A stretch of DNA of 64,000 nt from assembly GCF_001698225.1 (NCBI RefSeq), contig NZ_CP016594.1, positions 3,658,001 to 3,722,000 on the forward strand. The letters are read 5' to 3'. Made by a program: the position numbers and the translations under genes. How positions within the stretch are numbered: the stretch's first letter is position 1; each line of letters begins with the position of its first letter. Under the pieces are notes generated by a model that was given only the letters and a program-made list of their open reading frames with translations, was not told the origin of the DNA and ran no database searches. This DNA comes from Gordonia terrae. GTDB lineage: Bacteria > Actinomycetota > Actinomycetes > Mycobacteriales > Mycobacteriaceae. Below are positions 39,338-48,620 of this stretch, in pieces.

Positions 39338-40104
39338 TTGTCCACCACCGGGTTGGAGAGCGTACCGATACCTTCGACGGTCACCGAGACGCGCTGGCCG
39401 GCGACCATGGGGCCCACGCCTTCCGGGGTGCCCGTGAGGATCACGTCGCCCGGCAGCAGGGTCATGACGCGCGAGATCCACTCGACGATCTCGCCGACGT
39501 CGTGGAGCATCAGCGACGTGCGGGTCCGCTGCTTGACCTCGCCATCGAGTTCCGTCACGAGCTCGACGTCGGACGGGTCGAATGCGGTATCGATCCATGG
39601 ACCGAGCGGACAGAAGGTGTCGTAACCCTTCCCGCGGGTCCACTGCCCGTCGGCCTGCTGGTGATCGCGGGCGGTCACGTCGTTGGCGACCGTGTAACCG
39701 AGGATCACGTCTTTGGCCTGTGCCGCCTTCACGTCCTTGCACGCCCGTCCGATGACGATCGCGAGTTCGCCTTCGTAGTCCACACGTTCCGACGACGGTG
39801 GGCGCACGATGGGCAGCTCGGGACCGATGATCGACGTGTTCGGCTTGAGGAAGATCACCGGGTCGGCGGGCGCTTCACCACCCATCTCCGCGGCGTGCGC
39901 GGCGTAGTTCTTGCCGATGCAGATCACCTTGCTGGCCAGGATCGGGGCCAGGACCCGCACATCTGCCGCCTTCCACGAGCGACCGGTGAACGTCGGCGTG
40001 CCGAAGGGGTGCTCGGCGATCTCCTTCATGACGGCATCGCCACCGTCGCCCTCGACGGACACGAATGCCACGCCGTCAGGACTCGCAATTCGACCTAAGC
40101 GCAT
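39334..40104 (-). CDS. Fumarylacetoacetate hydrolase family protein
   Basis: A 256-residue FAH-fold enzyme. VICIGKNYAAHAAEMGGEAP opens the catalytic domain, and DYEGELAIVIGRACKD carries the metal-binding E-x-E. GYTVANDVTARDHQQADGQW and LTGTPEGVGPM follow. Members hydrolyse acylpyruvates or decarboxylate oxaloacetate; the exact substrate cannot be read. It begins six bases after TAGGGT, so it is probably leaderless, and it overlaps the next gene, an alpha/beta hydrolase. It occupies the position of Rv2993c between gltX and an MFS transporter in mycobacteria. Confidence 0.88.
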   Translation of the reverse strand: MRLGRIASPDGVAFVSVEGDGGDAVMKEIAEHPFGTPTFTGRSWKAADVRVLAPILASKVICIGKNYAAHAAEMGGEAPADPVIFLKPNTSIIGPELPIVRPPSSERVDYEGELAIVIGRACKDVKAAQAKDVILGYTVANDVTARDHQQADGQWTRGKGYDTFCPLGPWIDTAFDPSDVELVTELDGEVKQRTRTSLMLHDVGEIVEWISRVMTLLPGDVILTGTPEGVGPMVAGQRVSVTVEGIGTLSNPVVDK

Positions 40105-40110
40105 GTCCAG

Positions 40111-40116
40111 ACCCTA
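40111..40116 (-). promoter_or_regulatory. -10 hexamer TAGGGT for leaderless FAH-family gene
   Basis: On the minus strand TAGGGT is followed by CTGGAC and then the ATG at 40104. Confidence 0.45.
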
Positions 40117-40253
40117 TCGCACCGCCGATCCCAGACGTTGGGAGCCGAGTTGGCCGACCGAGGCGGTAGTTCTACAATGTGGGCATATTATTTCACATAT
40201 TGAGATTGATGAGTGGCGACCTTCGCCCGAGCAGACAGCGAGGTGAGTGACAC

Positions 40254-41486
40254 ATGACCGATGTCGACGACATCACCACTGCCAGAAGGTGGATCATCCT
40301 CGGCTGTTCGCTCCTCGCCGCACTCACCACGACGTGCGTGGTCAGCGGTGTGGCCTATCTGATCCCTGCTTTGCACACCGACGCCGGACTCTCGCTGGCC
40401 GAGGCCTCGACGCTCGCCGCGATCCCGACCATCGGCTTGATGGCCGCGACGATCCCGTGGGGGATCCTGTTGGACCGCTACGGCGAACGCCGCATCCTGC
40501 TGCTGTCGCTGTCCATCTCGCTCAGTGGAGCGATCGCGGCCGCGGTCGCCGCGTCGGCCGATGCGTCGTATCTCGTCGTGGGCGCCGCGCTGCTGGTGGG
40601 CGGTCTCGGTTCCGGTGCCGCGAACGGGGCCAGCGGCCGGATCGTCGTCGGCTGGTTTCCCGCCCATCAGCGCGGGACCGCGATGGGCATCCGCCAGATG
40701 GCTCAACCGCTGGGCATCGGCGTCTGCGCACTCACGATGCCGGTCGTCGCGGCGAGCTCGGGACCTGCTGCCGCGCTAGCGATCCCCGCCGTGGTGACCG
40801 CCGCGGGACTCGTCGCTGTGATCGTCGGCATCACCGACCCGCCGCGCCGCACGGCTCCCACCACAGAGGCCGTCGACAATCCTGTGCAGCCCGCGAACCC
40901 CTACCGCGGCAACTCTTTCCTCGCGCGCATCCACATCGTCAGCATGCTGCTCGTCATCCCGCAGTCGATGCTGTGGACGTTCGTGCCCACCTGGCTGATC
41001 GTCGCCCACGGATGGTCGCCGGCCGGCGCCGGCATCTTGATCACGGTCACCCAGGTCGTGGGTGCGCTGGGACGGATAGTCGCCGGACGATGGTCGGATG
41101 CGTGGATGTCGCGGATGCGACCCGTCCGGGTGATCGCGGTCGCCGGTGTCGCCGCGATGTTCGCGCTCGCGATCGCCGACTGGTTCGACAGCCCACTGGC
41201 ACCCGCACTCATGGCGGTCGCGAGCATCATCTCGGTCGCCGACAACGGTCTGGCGTTCACCGCCATCGCCGAATACGTCGGCCCGGAATGGAGCGGTCGC
41301 GGCCTGGCCGTGCAGAACACCGGACAGTATCTGGTGACCGCTGCGACCACACCGCTTCTCGGAGCACTGATCGCCGCGGTCGGCTTCCCACTCGCGTTCG
41401 CCGCGACCGCCCTCGCACCGCTCGTCGCCACACCGCTGGTCCCCCGCGACCGGACTCGGGAGCCCGACGAACTGGTGGACGCGTAA
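40254..41486 (+). CDS. MFS transporter
   Basis: A 410-residue major facilitator with about twelve membrane helices. GILLDRYGERRILLLSLSIS matches the loop 2-3 signature (GxLxDRxGRR type), and the second half repeats it as IVAGRWSDAWMSRMRPVRVI. A charged linker lies between helices 6 and 7 (residues about 185-210). GAGGTGAGTGACAC precedes the ATG. The positional homologue in mycobacteria is Rv2994 (recalled), a putative drug or metabolite exporter. It is divergent from the FAH gene and convergent with leuB. Substrate unknown. Confidence 0.86.
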   Translation: MTDVDDITTARRWIILGCSLLAALTTTCVVSGVAYLIPALHTDAGLSLAEASTLAAIPTIGLMAATIPWGILLDRYGERRILLLSLSISLSGAIAAAVAASADASYLVVGAALLVGGLGSGAANGASGRIVVGWFPAHQRGTAMGIRQMAQPLGIGVCALTMPVVAASSGPAAALAIPAVVTAAGLVAVIVGITDPPRRTAPTTEAVDNPVQPANPYRGNSFLARIHIVSMLLVIPQSMLWTFVPTWLIVAHGWSPAGAGILITVTQVVGALGRIVAGRWSDAWMSRMRPVRVIAVAGVAAMFALAIADWFDSPLAPALMAVASIISVADNGLAFTAIAEYVGPEWSGRGLAVQNTGQYLVTAATTPLLGALIAAVGFPLAFAATALAPLVATPLVPRDRTREPDELVDA

Positions 41487-41586
41487 ACCCGCCACTCACG
41501 GACAGAGCCCGCCACCGATCCGGTGGCGGGCTCGTCCGTCCATGGCGGGTGTGCTTGCCGCGAGGGAGTCGTGGGTCGCGGGGGAA

Positions 41587-42594
41587 CTACAGCCGCTCGC
41601 GGATGCGCGTCCCGATCTCCGAGGTGCTGAACGTGCCACTGCGGTCGGCGAGGTCGTCGGCGACGGCCTTCTCGATCCGCGCGGCGGCGTCGTCCTCACC
41701 GAGATGCCGGAGCAGGAGGGCGACCGACAGGATCGCGGCCGTCGGATCGGCCTTGCCCTGACCGGCGATGTCGGGAGCCGACCCGTGGACGGGCTCGAAC
41801 ATCGACGGGTTGGCACCGGTGGCGTCGATGTTGCCCGAGGCGGCCAGTCCGATACCGCCGCTCACCGCGGCCGCGATGTCGGTGATGATGTCGCCGAACA
41901 GGTTGTCGGTGACGATGACGTCGAAGCGGCCGGGATCGGTGACCAGGTAGATGGTCGCGGCGTCCACATGGCAGTAGTCGGTCGTGACGTCGGGGAACTC
42001 GGCGCCGACCTCGTCGACCGCACGGCTCCACATGGACCCGGCGAACGTGAGGACGTTGGTCTTGTGCACCAGCGTGAGCTTCTTACGACGCTGCTGCGCG
42101 CGCTGAAAGGCATTACGCACCACGCGCTCCACGCCGAAACGCGTGTTGACGCTCACCTCGGTGGCGACCTCGTTCGGGGTACCGACCCGAATCGCACCGC
42201 CGTTGCCGGTGTAGGGCCCCTCGGTGCCCTCTCGAACCACCACGAAGTCGATGTCGGGGTCACCGGCGAGCGGCGAGGAGACACCGGGGAACCGGCGCGA
42301 CGGCCGTAGGTTGACGTGATGATCGAGGGCGAACCGCATGGTGAGGAGGAGGCCGCGTTCGAGCACACCCGAGGGCACCGACGGATCGCCGATCGCGCCC
42401 AGCAGGATGGCGTCGTGACGACGGAGCGACTCGAGGTCGTCCTCGGTCAGCAACTCGCCGTTGCGGTGGTAACGACGCGCGCCCAGGTCGAATTCGGTGG
42501 TGCTCACCGCCGGTACGACCGACTCGAGCACCCCCAGTGCCTCGGTGATGACCTCGGGACCGATGCCGTCACCGGCAATGACTGCGAGCTTCAT
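41587..42594 (-). CDS. leuB: 3-Isopropylmalate dehydrogenase
   Basis: LeuB (335 residues) oxidatively decarboxylates 3-isopropylmalate in leucine synthesis. [20 protein letters not shown] is the standard N-terminus. [20 protein letters not shown] contains the substrate-loop region, and [20 protein letters not shown] is the dehydrogenase signature with catalytic aspartates. [20 protein letters not shown] is the NAD-binding end. Its ATG overlaps the serA stop as ATGA, so leucine and serine genes are co-translated here, as in mycobacteria. The other leucine genes leuCD lie about 8 kb away. Confidence 0.97.
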   Translation of the reverse strand: MKLAVIAGDGIGPEVITEALGVLESVVPAVSTTEFDLGARRYHRNGELLTEDDLESLRRHDAILLGAIGDPSVPSGVLERGLLLTMRFALDHHVNLRPSRRFPGVSSPLAGDPDIDFVVVREGTEGPYTGNGGAIRVGTPNEVATEVSVNTRFGVERVVRNAFQRAQQRRKKLTLVHKTNVLTFAGSMWSRAVDEVGAEFPDVTTDYCHVDAATIYLVTDPGRFDVIVTDNLFGDIITDIAAAVSGGIGLAASGNIDATGANPSMFEPVHGSAPDIAGQGKADPTAAILSVALLLRHLGEDDAAARIEKAVADDLADRSGTFSTSEIGTRIRERL

Positions 42595-44192
42595 GAGAGG
42601 TCGACCTGTTCGATCAGGGTCGCGCTGACCGCGTCACCGATCGCGGCGACGACGTCGTCGTCGAGAACGCTGCTCACGCGGAGCATCATCGTGGCCCCGC
42701 CGCCCTCGGCGTCCTGGGACAGACCGGCGGCCAGGATGTCGACACCCGCATTGCCGAGCAGGGTGCCGATCTTGCCCAGCGAACCCGGCTGATCGTCGTA
42801 GCTGACGATCAGGTTGTGGCCCTCGGCGCGGAGGTCGAAGTTACGGCCGTTGATGTTGACGATCTTCTCCACCAGCCGCGGACCCGAGAGGGTGCCCGAC
42901 ACGTTGTGGGTGGAACCGTCGGCGAAGACGGCCTTCACGTCGACCACGCTGCGGTGGTTGGGGCTCTCCGATGCGGTCGTGACCTCGCTGGTCACGCCGC
43001 GTCCCTCGGCGACCGCCGGGGCGTTGACGAAGGTGACCGGCTCGTCGAGCACCGCCGAGAACAGACCGCGCAGAGCCGAGAGGCCGAGGACGTCGACGTT
43101 GTTGGCGGCGAGTTCGCCACGTACGTCCACGACGAGCGAGGTCGGCGGCTCGTTGCTGATCGCGCCGACGAGAACGCCGGCCTTGCGGGCGACCTCGAGC
43201 CACGGTGCGACCTCTTCGTCGACGGCGCCACCGGTGATGTTGACCGCGTCGGGGACGAAGTGTCCGGCCAACGCCAGCCGCACGCTTTTGGCGACGTCGG
43301 TGCCGGCCCGGTCCTGAGCCTCGCTGGTCGAGGCACCGAGGTGCGGGGTCACGACGACCTGCGGGAGCTCGAACAGCGGCGAGTCGGTGCAGGGCTCGGT
43401 GGCGAAGACGTCGAGTCCCGCGGCCCGGACCTGACCGGAGGTGATCGCGTCGGCGAGGGCCTGCTCGTCGATGAGACCACCACGGGCGGCGTTGACGATG
43501 ACCACGCCCTTCTTGGTCCGCGCGAGCTGCTCGGCGCCGATCAGACCCAGGGTCTCGGGCGTCTTCGGCAGGTGGACGGTGATGAAGTCGGCGCGCTCGA
43601 GCAATTCGTCGAGGCTGACCAGCTCGATCCCCAGCTGGGCCGCGCGGGCCGGCGACACATAGGGGTCGTAGGCGATGATGTGGGTCTCGAACGCGGCCAG
43701 CCGGGCGGCCACGAGCTGACCGATGCGGCCGAGGCCGACGACACCGACGGTCTTGTCGAAGATCTCGACACCGTTGAACGACGAACGCTTCCAGGTCTTC
43801 TCACGCAGGGTGGCGTCGGCGGCCGGGATCTGACGCGAGGCCGACATCAGCAGTGCGACAGCGTGTTCGGCCGCCGTGTGGATGTTGGAGGTCGGGGCGT
43901 TGACGACCATGACGCCGCGCTCGGTCGCCGCGGGGACGTCCACATTGTCCAGGCCGACACCGGCGCGGGCGATGATCTTCAGCTTCTTGCCCGCGTCGAG
44001 GACCTCGGCGTCCACGGTCGTCGCCGAGCGGACCAGGATGGCGTCGGCGTCGACGACCGCCTCGAGCAACTTGGGACGATCCGGACCGTCGACCCATCGC
44101 ACCTCGACACCGTCACCGAGTGCTTCCACGGTGGACGGCGCCAGCTTGTCGGCGATGAGTACAACCGGGCGGCCAGCAGAGCTCACAGTCAT
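42591..44192 (-). CDS. serA: D-3-phosphoglycerate dehydrogenase
   Basis: SerA (533 residues, type 1 with the extra ASB domain) starts serine synthesis from 3-phosphoglycerate. [20 protein letters not shown] binds [20 protein letters not shown] and [18 protein letters not shown] contain the catalytic Arg/Glu/His set. Residues about 320-455 are the allosteric substrate-binding domain, and the C-terminus ([20 protein letters not shown]) is the ACT domain that binds serine. A GGAG sits only a few bases from the ATG at 44192, so the GTG six bases downstream (44186) may be the true start. Serine feedback control is expected from the ACT domain. Confidence 0.97.
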   Translation of the reverse strand: MTVSSAGRPVVLIADKLAPSTVEALGDGVEVRWVDGPDRPKLLEAVVDADAILVRSATTVDAEVLDAGKKLKIIARAGVGLDNVDVPAATERGVMVVNAPTSNIHTAAEHAVALLMSASRQIPAADATLREKTWKRSSFNGVEIFDKTVGVVGLGRIGQLVAARLAAFETHIIAYDPYVSPARAAQLGIELVSLDELLERADFITVHLPKTPETLGLIGAEQLARTKKGVVIVNAARGGLIDEQALADAITSGQVRAAGLDVFATEPCTDSPLFELPQVVVTPHLGASTSEAQDRAGTDVAKSVRLALAGHFVPDAVNITGGAVDEEVAPWLEVARKAGVLVGAISNEPPTSLVVDVRGELAANNVDVLGLSALRGLFSAVLDEPVTFVNAPAVAEGRGVTSEVTTASESPNHRSVVDVKAVFADGSTHNVSGTLSGPRLVEKIVNINGRNFDLRAEGHNLIVSYDDQPGSLGKIGTLLGNAGVDILAAGLSQDAEGGGATMMLRVSSVLDDDVVAAIGDAVSATLIEQVDLS

Positions 44193-44527
44193 TTCTCCAG
44201 GTTCGGGAGTGCGGTTTCACGATCGGCGGTGCGGAGTGTCGGTGACGACTCCGTACGACAGCTTAAAGGTGTGGTAGGTGCCGCCGAGCATGCGGTGTAC
44301 CCCGAAACCGGAGACCTGTCCCTCGGCATGGGTAGAGTGTGACGCACATTACGGCTACCTTGCTGGGAGCATCACGGAAGTGTTGCAAACCGACCGCGGG
44401 TCGATCCCACGCAGACGTGAGCACCCGGGGGGACCGGTACGGTGTGCTTGCCGCCGGTTGCGAAGTCCCGACCGGTGGCCCGATGCCTGTGACCGAGAAC
44501 CGGTTGGACACGAGAAGTGGAGTGCGG
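44193..44527. other. Divergent intergenic region serA / protease gene
   Basis: This 335-base gap holds no convincing gene. A TAGAGT hexamer at 44333-44338 could serve the protease gene with a leader of about 180 bases. A plus-strand frame from 44339 joins the protease in frame but lacks a ribosome-binding site and signal-peptide logic. Confidence 0.35.
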
Positions 44528-45193
44528 ATGACGAAGAAGCTGACAGTGCTGTTGGCGGTTTTGGCTGCGACGGTGCTGGCCGGCTGGGGAGGGGGCGTCG
44601 CGGTCGCCGCACCGGCGAAGATCTTCATGGGGGGCGGCTCCGGCATCCTGGTCCTCAAGGGTGGCAACTCGGCGGCAGCCTGCACGCTGACGACCATCGG
44701 TCGCTCGAAGACGAACAAGCTCATCGGCGTCACCGCTGGCCACTGCGGCACCCCCGGCCAGAAGGTCTACTCCGAGACCTTCCAGGATCGCGGCCAGGCC
44801 GGCACCATCACCTACACCGCGCCCGATCTCGACATGGCGATCGTCGAATTCGACGCCTCGCGCGTCGTGCCGCTGCGCACCGTCCGCGGGGTCACCATCC
44901 GCTCGGTCGACCCGAAGCCCCTTGCCTTCCCGACCATCGCCTGCAAGGAAGGCCGGACCACCGGCAACACCTGCGGTATCGCCTGGTTCTCCGACGGTGA
45001 TGTCCACGTGAGCCAGATGTGCGTGATCGAAGGTGACTCCGGCAGCCCCGTGGTCGTGGGCGATCGCCTCGTGGGGATGGTCAACGCCTACTACTTCCTC
45101 GGTTGCCTCGGCCCCGAGACCGGCACCAACATCCAGCCGATCCTCAAGCGGATCGGGTCTCTCGACGCCTACAAGGGATTCCGGGTCGCCTGA
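44528..45193 (+). CDS. Secreted trypsin-like serine protease
   Basis: A 221-residue secreted S1-fold protein. A signal peptide (KKLTVLLAVLAATVLAG, cleavage near AVA-AP, residue 28) precedes a short chymotrypsin-like domain. His72 lies in VTAGHCG, Asp102 in PDLDMAIVEF, and Ser171 in IEGDSGSPVVV, a full catalytic triad. Cysteine pairs (52/73 and 139/149, with 165/193) look suited to disulfides. It resembles the small actinobacterial S1 proteases near serA and ilv genes, but no specific name is recognised. It is followed by a hairpin terminator. The absence of a long pro-region is noteworthy for a trypsin-like zymogen. Confidence 0.85.
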   Translation: MTKKLTVLLAVLAATVLAGWGGGVAVAAPAKIFMGGGSGILVLKGGNSAAACTLTTIGRSKTNKLIGVTAGHCGTPGQKVYSETFQDRGQAGTITYTAPDLDMAIVEFDASRVVPLRTVRGVTIRSVDPKPLAFPTIACKEGRTTGNTCGIAWFSDGDVHVSQMCVIEGDSGSPVVVGDRLVGMVNAYYFLGCLGPETGTNIQPILKRIGSLDAYKGFRVA

Positions 45194-45215
45194 CGACTGG
45201 ATTCCCACCCCCACC

Positions 45216-45246
45216 GACGCCCCGGATGGTTTCCCTCCGGGGCGTC
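45216..45246 (+). terminator. Hairpin terminator after the protease gene
   Basis: A perfect 11-bp stem (GACGCCCCGGA with TCCGGGGCGTC) and nine-base loop lie 22 bases after the stop, between convergent genes. Confidence 0.65.
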
Positions 45247-45288
45247 GTCGTGTCCGGGGTCAGCTCAGGCGGTGCGGGAGTCGGTTCG

Positions 45289-46386
45289 TCACGCCTCGAT
45301 GGATGACGGACCGCCCGCCTGAACGGTCGCGGAGATGCTGCTCGAGCGGACGATCAGTTCGGGCTCGAGCACGATCGACTCGGGTGTCCGGCCGCCGATG
45401 ACCTCGAGCAGCAAGCCGACAGCGCGCCTGCCCATTTCGTGCATCGGTGATCGAATCGTGGTCAGCGGGACGGCACCGCCCGCGGCGATCGGCGTGTCGT
45501 TGTAACCGACGAGGGCGACGTCGTCGGGTACGCGAATCCCACGATCGCGCAGAGCTCCGAACGCTCCGATCGCGGCGAAGTCGTTGGTCGCGAAAATGGC
45601 GTCGGGCACCGGGCCGGTCGCGAGCAGCTGCTCGACGGCGGCCCGACCGCCGGCCGGATCGAAGCCCGAATAGACGATACGGTCGTCCGGGATCTCGACG
45701 CCGTGCTCGGCGAACGTGGTCACGATGCCGTTGGTCCGGTCACGAGCGGTGGAGGCGAACTCCCAGCCGGCGAGTACCGCGACATCTCGTCGTCCCGTGT
45801 CGAGCAGGTGCGAACCGACCAGTCGTCCGCCCTTCACATCATCGACGGTCGCCGAGGGATAGTCCCCCGCCGTTCGGGATACGAGCGCGAATTTGATTCC
45901 CTGCGAATGGATCTCGTCCAGGAAGCGGTGGTCGAGGTGGGCGTCCCCGTAGATCAGGCCGTCGACCCGCCGGTCGATCATCATTCGAGTACGTGCCCGT
46001 TGGTTGTCCGGCTTGTCCAGCGAGTTGGTGACGAATGTCGACAGACCCGATTCGTAGGCCGCCTCTTCTATCCCCTCGTAGATGGTCGCGAGCACATAGT
46101 CCTGTAGTCGAGGGACGAGCACCCCGATCAATCCCGAGCGCCGTGTGCGCAGACTCGATGCCTGGGGATTCGGCGAGTAGTCGTGCTCGGCTGCAAACGC
46201 GCGGATCCGGGCGACCGTGTCAGACGAACCCCAGCGGAGCGCGGCGTCACCGGGCGTATTGAGCACTCGCGACACGGTCGACGGGCTGACCCCGAGCTCC
46301 GTCGCGATCATGCGGAGCGTCAGCGGTCCCCGCGCCGGCCCCTCTCCTGTCTTCCTCAACCCGGCCCTCTCTTGTCGGTGGCCCAC
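45289..46386 (-). CDS. LacI-family transcriptional repressor
   Basis: A 365-residue LacI/GalR regulator. The helix-turn-helix and hinge (LTLRMIATELGVSPSTVSRVL, residues about 22-43) are followed by a periplasmic-binding-like effector domain: GLIGVLVPRLQDYVLATIYE, then DAIFATNDFAAIGAFGALRD and DVALVGYNDTPIAAGGAVPL. It is divergent from the asparaginase-led operon. Palindromic CAAACGTTTG sites lie in the gap, one directly in front of its own start, so autorepression and control of the operon are likely. The inducer is unknown; a sugar or small amide-related metabolite is possible. Confidence 0.92.
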   Translation of the reverse strand: MGHRQERAGLRKTGEGPARGPLTLRMIATELGVSPSTVSRVLNTPGDAALRWGSSDTVARIRAFAAEHDYSPNPQASSLRTRRSGLIGVLVPRLQDYVLATIYEGIEEAAYESGLSTFVTNSLDKPDNQRARTRMMIDRRVDGLIYGDAHLDHRFLDEIHSQGIKFALVSRTAGDYPSATVDDVKGGRLVGSHLLDTGRRDVAVLAGWEFASTARDRTNGIVTTFAEHGVEIPDDRIVYSGFDPAGGRAAVEQLLATGPVPDAIFATNDFAAIGAFGALRDRGIRVPDDVALVGYNDTPIAAGGAVPLTTIRSPMHEMGRRAVGLLLEVIGGRTPESIVLEPELIVRSSSISATVQAGGPSSIEA

Positions 46387-46422
46387 AGCGTACCCAACCC
46401 GGTCTGTTACGTCGTGATTTAC

Positions 46423-46434
46423 CCAAACGTTTGG
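46423..46434. promoter_or_regulatory. LacI-type operator O1
   Basis: CCAAACGTTTGG is a perfect 12-bp palindrome with the central CpG typical of LacI/GalR operators. It lies 37 bases upstream of the lacI-type gene start. Confidence 0.8.
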
Positions 46435-46445
46435 CGGAAGTTACA

Positions 46446-46468
46446 CAAACGATTGCGCCAAACGTTTG
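46446..46468. promoter_or_regulatory. LacI-type operators O2 (imperfect) and O3
   Basis: CAAACGTTTG at 46459-46468 is a perfect 10-bp palindrome. CAAACGATTG at 46446-46455 is a one-base variant between it and O1. The O1 and O3 centres are 35 bases apart. Confidence 0.7.
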
Positions 46469-46489
46469 TCGTGTGTTTCACTTCACGTC

Positions 46490-46561
46490 ATGCACGTCAC
46501 AGTCAGCTCCATCGCCGCAGGTTTCCGGGGCCTCACGCCGTCGCGGGACCGTCGCCGATGA
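46490..46561 (+). CDS. Possible 23-residue leader ORF coupled to the asparaginase gene
   Basis: An ATG at 46490 opens a frame (MHVTVSSIAAGFRGLTPSRD followed by three Arg) whose TGA overlaps the asparaginase ATG (ATGA, 46558-46561). It starts shortly after operator O3 and has no obvious ribosome-binding site. It could be a translated leader that couples or tunes asparaginase translation, or merely chance. Confidence 0.3.
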   Translation: MHVTVSSIAAGFRGLTPSRDRRR

Positions 46562-47655
46562 CCCGGGTCGCAGTCATCGCGACGGGCGGCACCATCGCGT
46601 CCGAGGCGACCGACGCCGGGGTCGTGGCCACCCAGACCGCCGCGCGGCTGGTCGAGCGCGCCGGCCTCGACGACGTCGAGGTCGAGACCATCGATCTGAT
46701 GACGGTCGGGTCCTATCGGCTCACGCTCGGACACCTGCGGCAGATCAGTGACGCGGTGGGCGCACTTCTCGCCCGGCCCACGGAACCCGTCGACGGCGTG
46801 GTCATCACGCACGGGACCGACACGATGGAGGAAACCGCGATCCTCCTCGACCTCGTCCACGACGATCCGCGTCCCGTCGTCCTGACGGGAGCCCAGCGGG
46901 CCGGCGACACCGCCGACGGTGACGGTCCGGGCAATCTCACCGACGCCGTCCGAGTCGCCGCGGCGCCGGCCGCCCGCGACCGTGGCGTCATGATCGTCTT
47001 CGCCGGGCAGATCATCCCCGCCCGCGGGGCACGCAAGATCCACACGATCGCACTCGACGCCTTCCGCTCCGTCGTCTCTCCCCCGTCGGGCTCAGTGACG
47101 AACGAGCAGGTCTGCTTCGGTCCCACGGCACCGCGACCCGACCCGCTGCCGCGCCCGGGCCCCGAATTCGACGACACCCGTGTCGATCTCGTCGACGTCT
47201 ATCCCGGTGCGGACGACGCACTGCTACGCGCGGCCGCGAACTGCGGCGCCGCCGGAATCGTGCTGGCGGGCACCGGCATCGGCAACGGGAATCCCGCCAT
47301 CGTCGACGCCGCGACCGATCTCGTCGACGACGGCCTCGCTCTCATCTTGTCCACCCGGGTACCGGCCGGACCTGTCCGCGGCGTCTACGGCAACGGCGGC
47401 GGCGCCGACCTGGTCGCCGCCGGAGTCCCACCTGTCTCCGGACTACCCGCCGCCCAGGCGCGAATTCTGTTGGCGCTGTTGCTGTCCACTGGTCTCGCCC
47501 TGGAGCAGCCGCTGGCAGAGCTGATCTCGACCTATGCCGACCTGACTCCGTCCGGCACCCCTGGGGCAACCCGGGAGTCATCCGGACCCGGAGCCGGGGA
47601 CGACACAAAACTCCACACCACCGATCGCCACAACCAAGGAGGACTGAACAAATGA
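46558..47655 (+). CDS. L-asparaginase-family amidohydrolase
   Basis: A 365-residue bacterial-type asparaginase/glutaminase. [14 protein letters not shown] holds the first nucleophilic threonine (Thr12), and [14 protein letters not shown] the second Thr-Asp pair (Thr87-Asp88). VVLTGAQR and GTGIGNGNP follow. A polar tail of about 40 residues extends past the usual C-terminus. No signal peptide is seen, so it acts in the cytosol. The ATG at 46558 is chosen because the upstream frame lacks family sequence. Its stop overlaps the next ATG (ATGA). The neighbours are a deacetylase-fold enzyme, permease and dehydrogenases, so a natural amide other than asparagine is possible. Confidence 0.88.
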   Translation: MTRVAVIATGGTIASEATDAGVVATQTAARLVERAGLDDVEVETIDLMTVGSYRLTLGHLRQISDAVGALLARPTEPVDGVVITHGTDTMEETAILLDLVHDDPRPVVLTGAQRAGDTADGDGPGNLTDAVRVAAAPAARDRGVMIVFAGQIIPARGARKIHTIALDAFRSVVSPPSGSVTNEQVCFGPTAPRPDPLPRPGPEFDDTRVDLVDVYPGADDALLRAAANCGAAGIVLAGTGIGNGNPAIVDAATDLVDDGLALILSTRVPAGPVRGVYGNGGGADLVAAGVPPVSGLPAAQARILLALLLSTGLALEQPLAELISTYADLTPSGTPGATRESSGPGAGDDTKLHTTDRHNQGGLNK

Positions 47656-48530
47656 CCAAGGATATCTTCGTAGCCTTCGGAATCGACGTCGACGCGGTCG
47701 GCGGCTGGCTGGGCTCCTATGGCGGCGAGAACTCGCCCGGGGACATCTCGCGCGGTGTGTTCGCCGGCGAGGTCGGAGTCCCCCGTCTCAACAATCTGCT
47801 CGCGAAATACGACCTCCCGGCGACCTGGTTCTGGCCGGGCCACTCCGTCGAGACGTTCCCCGAACAGTTCGATCAGGTCGTCGCCGCGGGACACGAGATC
47901 GGTCTGCACGGATACAGCCACGAGAACCCGATCGCGATGACACGTGAGCAGGAATCGGAGATCCTCGATCACTGCATCGATCTGATCAGCACTAGGACCG
48001 GCAAGCGACCCACCGGATATGTCGCGCCGTGGTGGGAGTTCAGCAAGGTCACCAACGAGCTTCTCGTCGAGCGCGGGATCACCTACGACCACTCGCTGAT
48101 GCACCGTGACTTCGAGCCGTACTACGTCCGCGTCGGTGACTCATGGACGCCGATCGACTATGACAAGCCGGCCGCGGAATGGATGAAACCGCTTGTCCGC
48201 GGCGAGGAGACCGACCTCGTCGAGATCCCGGCCAGCTGGTACCTCGACGATCTGCCGCCGATGATGTTCATCAAGGGCAGCCCGAACAGCCACGGCTTCG
48301 TGAATCCGCGGCACATCGAAGAGATGTGGCGCGACCAGTTCGACTGGGTCTACCGCGAAAGCGACTACGCGGTCTTCACCTTCACCATCCACCCGGACGT
48401 CTCCGGCCGTCCGCAGGTACTGCTCATGCTCGAGCGACTGATCGAGCACATCAACTCGCACGACGGCGTCCGCTGGGCGAACTTCGACACCATCGCCGAG
48501 GACTTCAAGAAGCGGTCGCCGCGTAACTGA
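47652..48530 (+). CDS. Polysaccharide-deacetylase-fold enzyme (HpPgdA/imidase-like)
   Basis: A 292-residue NodB-fold protein without signal peptide. [10 protein letters not shown] carries Asp12 and Asp14, and [14 protein letters not shown] carries His86 and His90, the metal and catalytic set at the positions found in the HpPgdA subgroup. [14 protein letters not shown] and [13 protein letters not shown] complete the pocket. This subgroup lies near allantoinase PuuE and cyclic imide hydrolases, and being cytosolic it is unlikely to act on cell-wall sugar. AAGGAGGA precedes the ATG, which overlaps the asparaginase stop. I infer a cyclic imide or amide substrate whose half-amide product feeds the asparaginase-like enzyme. 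Confidence 0.83.
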   Translation: MTKDIFVAFGIDVDAVGGWLGSYGGENSPGDISRGVFAGEVGVPRLNNLLAKYDLPATWFWPGHSVETFPEQFDQVVAAGHEIGLHGYSHENPIAMTREQESEILDHCIDLISTRTGKRPTGYVAPWWEFSKVTNELLVERGITYDHSLMHRDFEPYYVRVGDSWTPIDYDKPAAEWMKPLVRGEETDLVEIPASWYLDDLPPMMFIKGSPNSHGFVNPRHIEEMWRDQFDWVYRESDYAVFTFTIHPDVSGRPQVLLMLERLIEHINSHDGVRWANFDTIAEDFKKRSPRN

Positions 48531-48620
48531 CGCCTGTTCGCCACCTCCAACGCTTTCCCATCGCCGACCCGATCAAGAGCCGGCGAGCCCGCCAATCCCA
48601 CTGAGCAAGAGAGCACAACC

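Noticed and set aside
39338..39742. Extension of the alpha/beta hydrolase frame into the FAH gene
   Set aside because: The FAH protein is clearly encoded there in another frame, and the GTGA overlap defines the hydrolase start.
46183..46557. N-terminal extension of the asparaginase frame
   Set aside because: It would translate through the LacI operators and the divergent promoter, and has no family similarity.
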